In this document: positions 34,452-38,344 of the stretch, piece by piece | Numbering within the stretch: the first letter of the stretch is position 1 | Layout of the letters: each line of letters opens with the position of its first letter | From: Rubrolithibacter sp043763625 | Lineage (GTDB): Bacteria > Bacteroidota > Bacteroidia > Sphingobacteriales > Sphingobacteriaceae | Length of the DNA: 38,344 bases | Direction: 5' to 3' | Assembly: GCA_043763625.1 (NCBI GenBank) | Contig: JAYULL010000123.1 | Location: forward strand, 1 to 38,344 | Notes under the pieces: generated by a model | Seen by the model: only the letters and a program-made list of their open reading frames with translations | Databases searched by the model: none | Told to the model about the DNA's origin: nothing | Made by a program: the position numbers and the translations under genes

Positions 34452-34694
34452 TTAGTGCTGATGACCTGAGTGGTCTTCTGTCGTGTCTTTTGCAACCAAA
34501 TCCATTTTGCATTTAGGACATTTCTCCGGTTTATCACTTGTTACTTCCGGGTGCATAGTGCATGTGTAGGTGGTGCCCGCTGTATGTACTGAGAGTGAAT
34601 CTGCAGATCCTTTTTTGTCTGAAGTACTGCTTGAATTACATGCAGAAATAGATAATGCTATAGCTGCTACAGAAACTAATATTAGAGTTTTCAT
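34452..34694 (-). CDS. Small lipoprotein with heavy-metal-binding domain
   Basis: An 80-residue lipoprotein (lipobox ISAC, C19) with a Ser/Lys-rich linker and one heavy-metal-binding module at 43-67: C45, M47, H48, C59, C62 and M64 in CTMHPEVTSDKPEKCPKC. The tail DHSGHQH is histidine-rich. The same module begins both adaptors of this operon. It probably binds copper in the periplasm and passes it to the pump, analogous in position to CusF though unrelated in fold; that role is inferred. The gene lies 8 bases before cusA and 145 bases after the HYC_CC_PP gene, so it may have its own promoter in that gap. Confidence 0.88.
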   Translation of the reverse strand: MKTLILVSVAAIALSISACNSSSTSDKKGSADSLSVHTAGTTYTCTMHPEVTSDKPEKCPKCKMDLVAKDTTEDHSGHQH

Positions 34695-34839
34695 CGTTTT
34701 AATAATATTTTGTTTAGATATACATTAAGTAAAACCTCCATGGTTCTACATTTTAGATTAATCAAATATTAAGAACAAATGGGAAAGGCATAGCAATGCC
34801 ATATTAAGCGGAGGATTGGCCTAACAGTAAAGAGCAGTA

Positions 34840-35232
34840 TTAAATTCTAAAATTACAATGGAGAACAATGGTGGAGACTTTCCCAAATCCGGGGGGCGAA
34901 TTTGAATTTGGATGCTCCTCAATCAAATCCGGACTATACAAGTAAGAAGCCGAAAAATATTCTGCCGGAATTATATTGCCGGCAGGAGCTTTAATTTGAT
35001 AAACAGATTCAGATATTTTTTGGGGAGAATCAACTTTAACCTGTTTATTTTGATGTTTACAGCAGTCATCAGCAGTGCGGGCTTTCATTCCGCAATTGCT
35101 GCACTCCTTTGATTTTTTTGAAGCAAGTCCCCATTCAATAAGCTGCCCCATGCAATAATGAAAATGCATAGTTGCTCCCGATGAAACACCAAGATAAAAA
35201 ACAGCTAATATGGTGATGATGAACTTTTTCAT
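34840..35232 (-). CDS. HYC_CC_PP family small exported protein
   Basis: A 130-residue protein with a signal peptide (MKKFIITILAVFYLGVSSG) followed by HFHYCMGQL, a pair of cysteines in ECSNCGM, and DDCCKHQ. The HYC motif, the paired cysteines and the remaining proline-containing tail (HPNSNSPPGFGK) match the HYC_CC_PP family of Bacteroidota, which is often found beside copper or silver resistance genes. The motif spacing suggests metal binding in the periplasm. The start is ATG 35232; five extra codons upstream (from 35247) are open but give a poorer signal peptide. It is the first gene of the efflux region. A TGATCTTTG sequence near 35250, close to the -7 consensus, is a possible promoter element. 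Confidence 0.8.
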   Translation of the reverse strand: MKKFIITILAVFYLGVSSGATMHFHYCMGQLIEWGLASKKSKECSNCGMKARTADDCCKHQNKQVKVDSPQKISESVYQIKAPAGNIIPAEYFSASYLYSPDLIEEHPNSNSPPGFGKVSTIVLHCNFRI

Positions 35233-35493
35233 TAAACCCGGGTACAAAGATCATTAAAAAAATACTAATAGAATTATAATTACTCTAAAACTTTTATTAT
35301 AAAATCTTTGACTAAACGTCAACCCGTCGCTTCCGGTTAAAGTCTACTCCGTCATCTTAAGGTTCTTATGCATAACCGCTAGATACGAGTAGCCTTATCA
35401 CCCATTATATTATTTCTTATTGATTTAGAAACAGGAAAACACGAAAGAAGGATTGAGGCTTATTTCACTTTTTAACAAAGAGTTACCACAAAA

Positions 35494-35535
35494 AAAACCG
35501 GAGTTAAATTGAATAATTCGAGTAACTCCGGTTTT
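35494..35535 (-). terminator. Strong Rho-independent-type terminator, minus orientation
   Basis: AAAACCGGAGTTA (35494-35506) and TAACTCCGGTTTT (35523-35535) are perfect 13-base reverse complements around a 16-base loop. On the minus strand the stem runs straight into a T8 tract; on the plus strand only the four stem Ts follow. So it best terminates leftward transcription arriving from above 35535, where no called gene exists, and it insulates the copper operon. Confidence 0.7.
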
Positions 35536-36087
35536 GTACCCATGAGCGGGAATACTTTGAACACTTAGAGCGCTTTCTTATGATACCGGAGTCTGTTATT
35601 TGGGATTTGAAGGGTAATGATTTATAAAATAGATAGGTATCTCATGTCAAAATCACGCCATTTTCTAACGAGAAAATGCCCATCCCTAAATCGCTTTGCC
35701 GGCTTGTTGTAAAGTAATTCCATAGCCCATGAGAGCGAGAATCAAAATCGCAATCACGCGTAAGCGACAAGCGAAACTACGATATGTTCCTCCTAATAAA
35801 GGTTTGAAAATCAAGTATGTTGGATAAATAAAAAGTATAAAGATCTTCCAAATTTATTTGTAAGTTTAAAACACCTTTTGTATTTTTACTAGACTTATTA
35901 AAGTCTACTATTAGCAAATTAGCTAACCCGATCATTTGAGAAAACTTTCCTAAAATCTACATCGACTTAATCTTCTCCATCTGCCTTTCAGTATGATGGA
36001 TCAGTTTAGTCCCTCTTTATTTCTCCAAGCTAATAGTACCTGTTTCAAACTAAGAAAATGGATACTAACGCTTTTTGCATTCATATA

Positions 36088-36112
36088 CACCCTCCGGTTT
36101 CGCCGCAGGGTG
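36088..36112. promoter_or_regulatory. Leader hairpin upstream of the surface-repeat protein
   Basis: CACCCT (36088-36093) pairs with AGGGTG (36107-36112), with an inner CGG/CCG and one mismatch, about 100 bases before the ATG. A T-rich stretch (GTTTGTTTT) follows two bases later, so it could be an attenuator, a terminator of unseen upstream transcription or a 5' leader structure. Confidence 0.35.
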
Positions 36113-36209
36113 CCGTTTGTTTTCCTACGAATTCCTCATTAACAACAAACCAAAAAATATACTACGCTTCATCGCAAACATCTTCCTCTCACTTTCAAAA
36201 ACCATCATT

Positions 36210-38344
36210 ATGAAATCAAAATTCGCCACCCTCCTGATCGGGTTCATGGCTCTGTTATTTACAGGCTTCAATGGTCAGGCACAGACTGACGCCTATAGCT
36301 TTGCTGGAATTCAAAAGATTTTCGATAAAACCTACGGTTCAAGCGGGACTGACAACCTATTTGAAGTTCATCAGACTGCCGATGGAGGATACGTTCTTGG
36401 AGGCCAGTCCAATACAGGCATTGTTAATGGAGATAAAACAGTGATAGGGACTACGAATTCTTTAGGGGGCGGTATTGATGCATGGATCATAAAAGCAACG
36501 TCGAATGGAACAATAACATGGCAAACTGCATTAGGCGGTAGCGGGGCTGATGCTTGCAGATCTATTCAACAAACGTCAGACGGCGGTTATATTTCTGCAC
36601 TTACTAGTGGTTCGATAAACGATGGGAATAAAACGACGACTAATTTCGGTGTCAACGATTATTGGATTGTGAAGCTCGATAGTAGTGGAAATTCAGTTTG
36701 GCAAATGGAATACGGCGGCGCTGCTAACGACGATCCAAGTAGGATTATCCAAACAACTGACGGCGGGTATATCGTTGGTGGGACGTCGGCCTCTGGTAAT
36801 AGCATTTTTAGTCCTGGCACTAAAACGGAGGCTTCGAGAGGCGGAAACGATTATTGGATAGTAAAACTAAATTCTGATGGTTCAAAAGCATGGGACCACA
36901 CTTATGGTGGAAGTGGCACCGATACTTTTAAAGATATTAAACAGACTCCCGATGGTGGTTACATTATTGTAGGCGACTCGGCATCCCCCAATGATGGCGA
37001 TAAAACTGATACGAGCCGAGGTCTTGCCGATTTCTGGATTCTTAAACTGAACGCTTCAGGTGGGATTGTGTGGCAGAAAACGATTGGGACAACCTCAACA
37101 GACCTATCACAATCCATCGATGTAACAAATGGTGGCGAGTATTGGATCTGTGGAACCACTAGCGGTACTGGAGGGGACAAAATATCAACTTCAATAGGAA
37201 CCGATTATTGGGTGATCAAATTGAACTCATCAGGAAACATCGTACTGGAAAAATCCGTGGGTGGAAATAATACCGATAGCGCAATCGGCATTAGAGCTGA
37301 TGCTTCTGGTGGATGTACCGTTATCGGAACATCGTCATCTTCAAGAAGTGGCGACAAATTAGAAAACTCCTATGGATCAAATGATTACTGGATGATTCAA
37401 TTGGATGCGACGGGGAACTATATTTCAGATAAGACATTTGGAGGTTTAGTTGTAGAGAATGCACAATACATCGATTTCACATCCGATGGAGGATACATCC
37501 TGGGTGGTACTTCAGCCTCTGGGATCAGTGGCAACAAAACAGAAGCTAATCGCGGTGGAAATGATTACTGGATTGTAAAAGCTAACAACATCAATTCGGC
37601 CACAGCCACTACCACTACCCTCACAAATGCAACCTCGATTTACGGAGATGCTGCCATTAACTTAATAGCTACCGTTGCTCCAACACCTTCAGGAGGTTCA
37701 CCAAATGGGGGCTCAGTGGAGTTCTTCTTAAAAGATTATCCGACTGTAGGTGAAAATACTTCGATAGGCACAGCAAATAAAGGAGCCGATAATAAATATA
37801 CTTTAGCTTATGATCCGCATTTATTGAACGCAGGCACTTACACTATTATTTCAACATTTAGTGGTGCCGGTACTTTTACAACAAGTACAAATAGCACCGG
37901 CACATTACAGGTTACACCGAAAGCTATCACCGTGTCAGCTGATGCAGATCAAAAAAAGGTTTACGGTGCAGCCGATCCAAACTCATTTGCCTACACACCA
38001 AGTGAAGCGTTGATAACCGGCAACAGCTTTACAGGAAAGCTTGCCCGGACAGCAGGTGAGAATGTAAGCACTTATCCTTACAACCTCGGCGACCTAAGTG
38101 CAGGAGATAACTACTCGGTTACAATAAACGGAACAAGTACGTTTGCCATCACACCGAAAGCATTAACAGTAACAGCAAACGATAAGACAAGAGCATACGA
38201 TGTAGCCAACCCGGCCCTGGATGGTACATTAACCGGTAATGTTGCAGCAGATGGCATTACCGCATCGTATGCTACGATTGCTACACAAACCAGCAATGTG
38301 GGTGATTATCCCATCACAGCATCCCTGAACGATCCGAACACGAA
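36210..38344 (+). CDS. Large secreted repeat protein with DGGY repeats, Ig-like and MBG domains (3' end outside window)
   Basis: The frame is open from ATG 36210 to the window end (711 codons plus two bases). A signal peptide (MKSKFATLLIGFMALLFTG, cleavage after GQA) is followed by seven repeats of about 58-66 residues, each with a DGGYxxGG-type segment (the first near residue 58), a GDKT-type turn and an NDYWIVKL-type strand; these probably form a beta propeller. An Ig-like domain follows (about 463-567, SIYGDAAINLIATV), then MBG-type domains from about 568 (KKVYGAADPNSFAY) and 646 (TPKALTVTANDK). This layout is typical of long Bacteroidota adhesins exported by the type IX system, whose sorting tail would be at the unseen C-terminus. 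Repeats 5 and 6 deviate (NGGEY, SGGCT). Confidence 0.85.
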   Translation, partial: MKSKFATLLIGFMALLFTGFNGQAQTDAYSFAGIQKIFDKTYGSSGTDNLFEVHQTADGGYVLGGQSNTGIVNGDKTVIGTTNSLGGGIDAWIIKATSNGTITWQTALGGSGADACRSIQQTSDGGYISALTSGSINDGNKTTTNFGVNDYWIVKLDSSGNSVWQMEYGGAANDDPSRIIQTTDGGYIVGGTSASGNSIFSPGTKTEASRGGNDYWIVKLNSDGSKAWDHTYGGSGTDTFKDIKQTPDGGYIIVGDSASPNDGDKTDTSRGLADFWILKLNASGGIVWQKTIGTTSTDLSQSIDVTNGGEYWICGTTSGTGGDKISTSIGTDYWVIKLNSSGNIVLEKSVGGNNTDSAIGIRADASGGCTVIGTSSSSRSGDKLENSYGSNDYWMIQLDATGNYISDKTFGGLVVENAQYIDFTSDGGYILGGTSASGISGNKTEANRGGNDYWIVKANNINSATATTTTLTNATSIYGDAAINLIATVAPTPSGGSPNGGSVEFFLKDYPTVGENTSIGTANKGADNKYTLAYDPHLLNAGTYTIISTFSGAGTFTTSTNSTGTLQVTPKAITVSADADQKKVYGAADPNSFAYTPSEALITGNSFTGKLARTAGENVSTYPYNLGDLSAGDNYSVTINGTSTFAITPKALTVTANDKTRAYDVANPALDGTLTGNVAADGITASYATIATQTSNVGDYPITASLNDPNT

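Larger units (their letters stand above)
35233..36209. other. 977-base region without a convincing gene
   Basis: It separates the copper operon from the surface-protein gene. Contents: the operon promoter region (about 35233-35330), a strong minus-oriented terminator (35494-35535), an 8-bp hairpin with an AACG loop (35659-35678), and two overlapping minus-strand open frames. One runs 35777-35935 (52 residues, ATG start). The other runs 35686-35853 (55 codons, hydrophobic, no ATG, ending LRVIAILILALMGYGITLQQ). They may be remnants of a small membrane-protein gene. A plus-strand 51-codon frame (36058-36213) leads into the surface-protein start. None is strong enough to call as a gene. Confidence 0.4.

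Noticed and set aside
34444..34512. N-terminal extension of the CusA N-half (start at 34512)
   Set aside because: The extension overlaps the end of the metal-binding lipoprotein gene in another frame and gives a basic non-family sequence. The ATG at 34443 gives the standard permease N-terminus.
36959..37180. Minus-strand ORFs within the surface-repeat gene (also 38111-38296)
   Set aside because: They arise from the codon bias of the repeats on the coding strand; no start context or family signal.
36371..37590. CRISPR-like or tandem DNA repeat array
   Set aside because: The periodicity of roughly 175-200 bases is at the protein level with variable codons, and the reading frame is open throughout; these are protein repeats.

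Overview
The window is a stretch of a Bacteroidota chromosome. The evidence is a TonB-dependent receptor with an N-terminal carboxypeptidase-regulatory-like domain, a YtxJ bacilliredoxin, a HYC_CC_PP-type small metal protein, an MBG-domain surface protein, AT-rich start regions that mostly lack Shine-Dalgarno sequences, and TAnnTTTG-type promoter boxes. The order (Chitinophagales, Sphingobacteriales or Cytophagales) cannot be fixed from what is visible. No rRNA, tRNA, CRISPR array or insertion sequence was seen.

Layout. 1-182: the start of rpmB (L28), leaving the window on the minus strand. 392-4505: a tight acetate-uptake operon (DUF485 protein, ActP symporter, acetyl-CoA synthetase). 4528-8758: small and single genes (coiled-coil protein, Tat-exported Gfo/Idh/MocA oxidoreductase, LuxR-type HTH protein, a broken tspO, ytxJ, a cell-wall amidase, a small membrane protein). 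8905-16308: two carbohydrate genes (glgB and a GH31 alpha-glucosidase) separated by a HpaII-like (CCGG) restriction-modification cassette in the order vsr, methyltransferase, endonuclease; the endonuclease is frameshifted. 16519-23334: a TonB-dependent receptor, divergent from a penicillin-acylase-type hydrolase, a small membrane protein and a LuxE-like acyl-activating protein. 23565-27063: a murein L,D-transpeptidase, exonuclease III, a 52-residue small ORF with a terminator hairpin behind it, and a lipoprotein esterase.

27423-35232 is a minus-strand copper/silver efflux operon, read from high to low coordinates: HYC_CC_PP protein, metal-binding-domain lipoprotein, CusA-type permease split into two ORFs, TolC-like outer-membrane protein, and two CusB-type adaptors in tandem. 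The three-methionine metal site of CusA is conserved, which points to Cu(I)/Ag(I) rather than Zn/Co/Cd. Three proteins of the operon carry the same Cys/Met/His metal-binding module. 35233-36209 has no convincing gene but holds a strong minus-oriented terminator. From 36210 to the right edge runs a large secreted repeat protein (seven DGGY-type repeats, an Ig-like domain, MBG domains), truncated by the window.

The observations most worth a second look are the frameshifted HpaII-type endonuclease beside an intact methyltransferase and Vsr, the CusA permease split by an 8-nt ATG/stop overlap, the doubled adaptors of that operon, and the fact that all three apparent one-base frame changes in the window can be placed in A/T homopolymers. 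The last point could mean real decay or sequencing error. I did not find a system I can confidently call undescribed.
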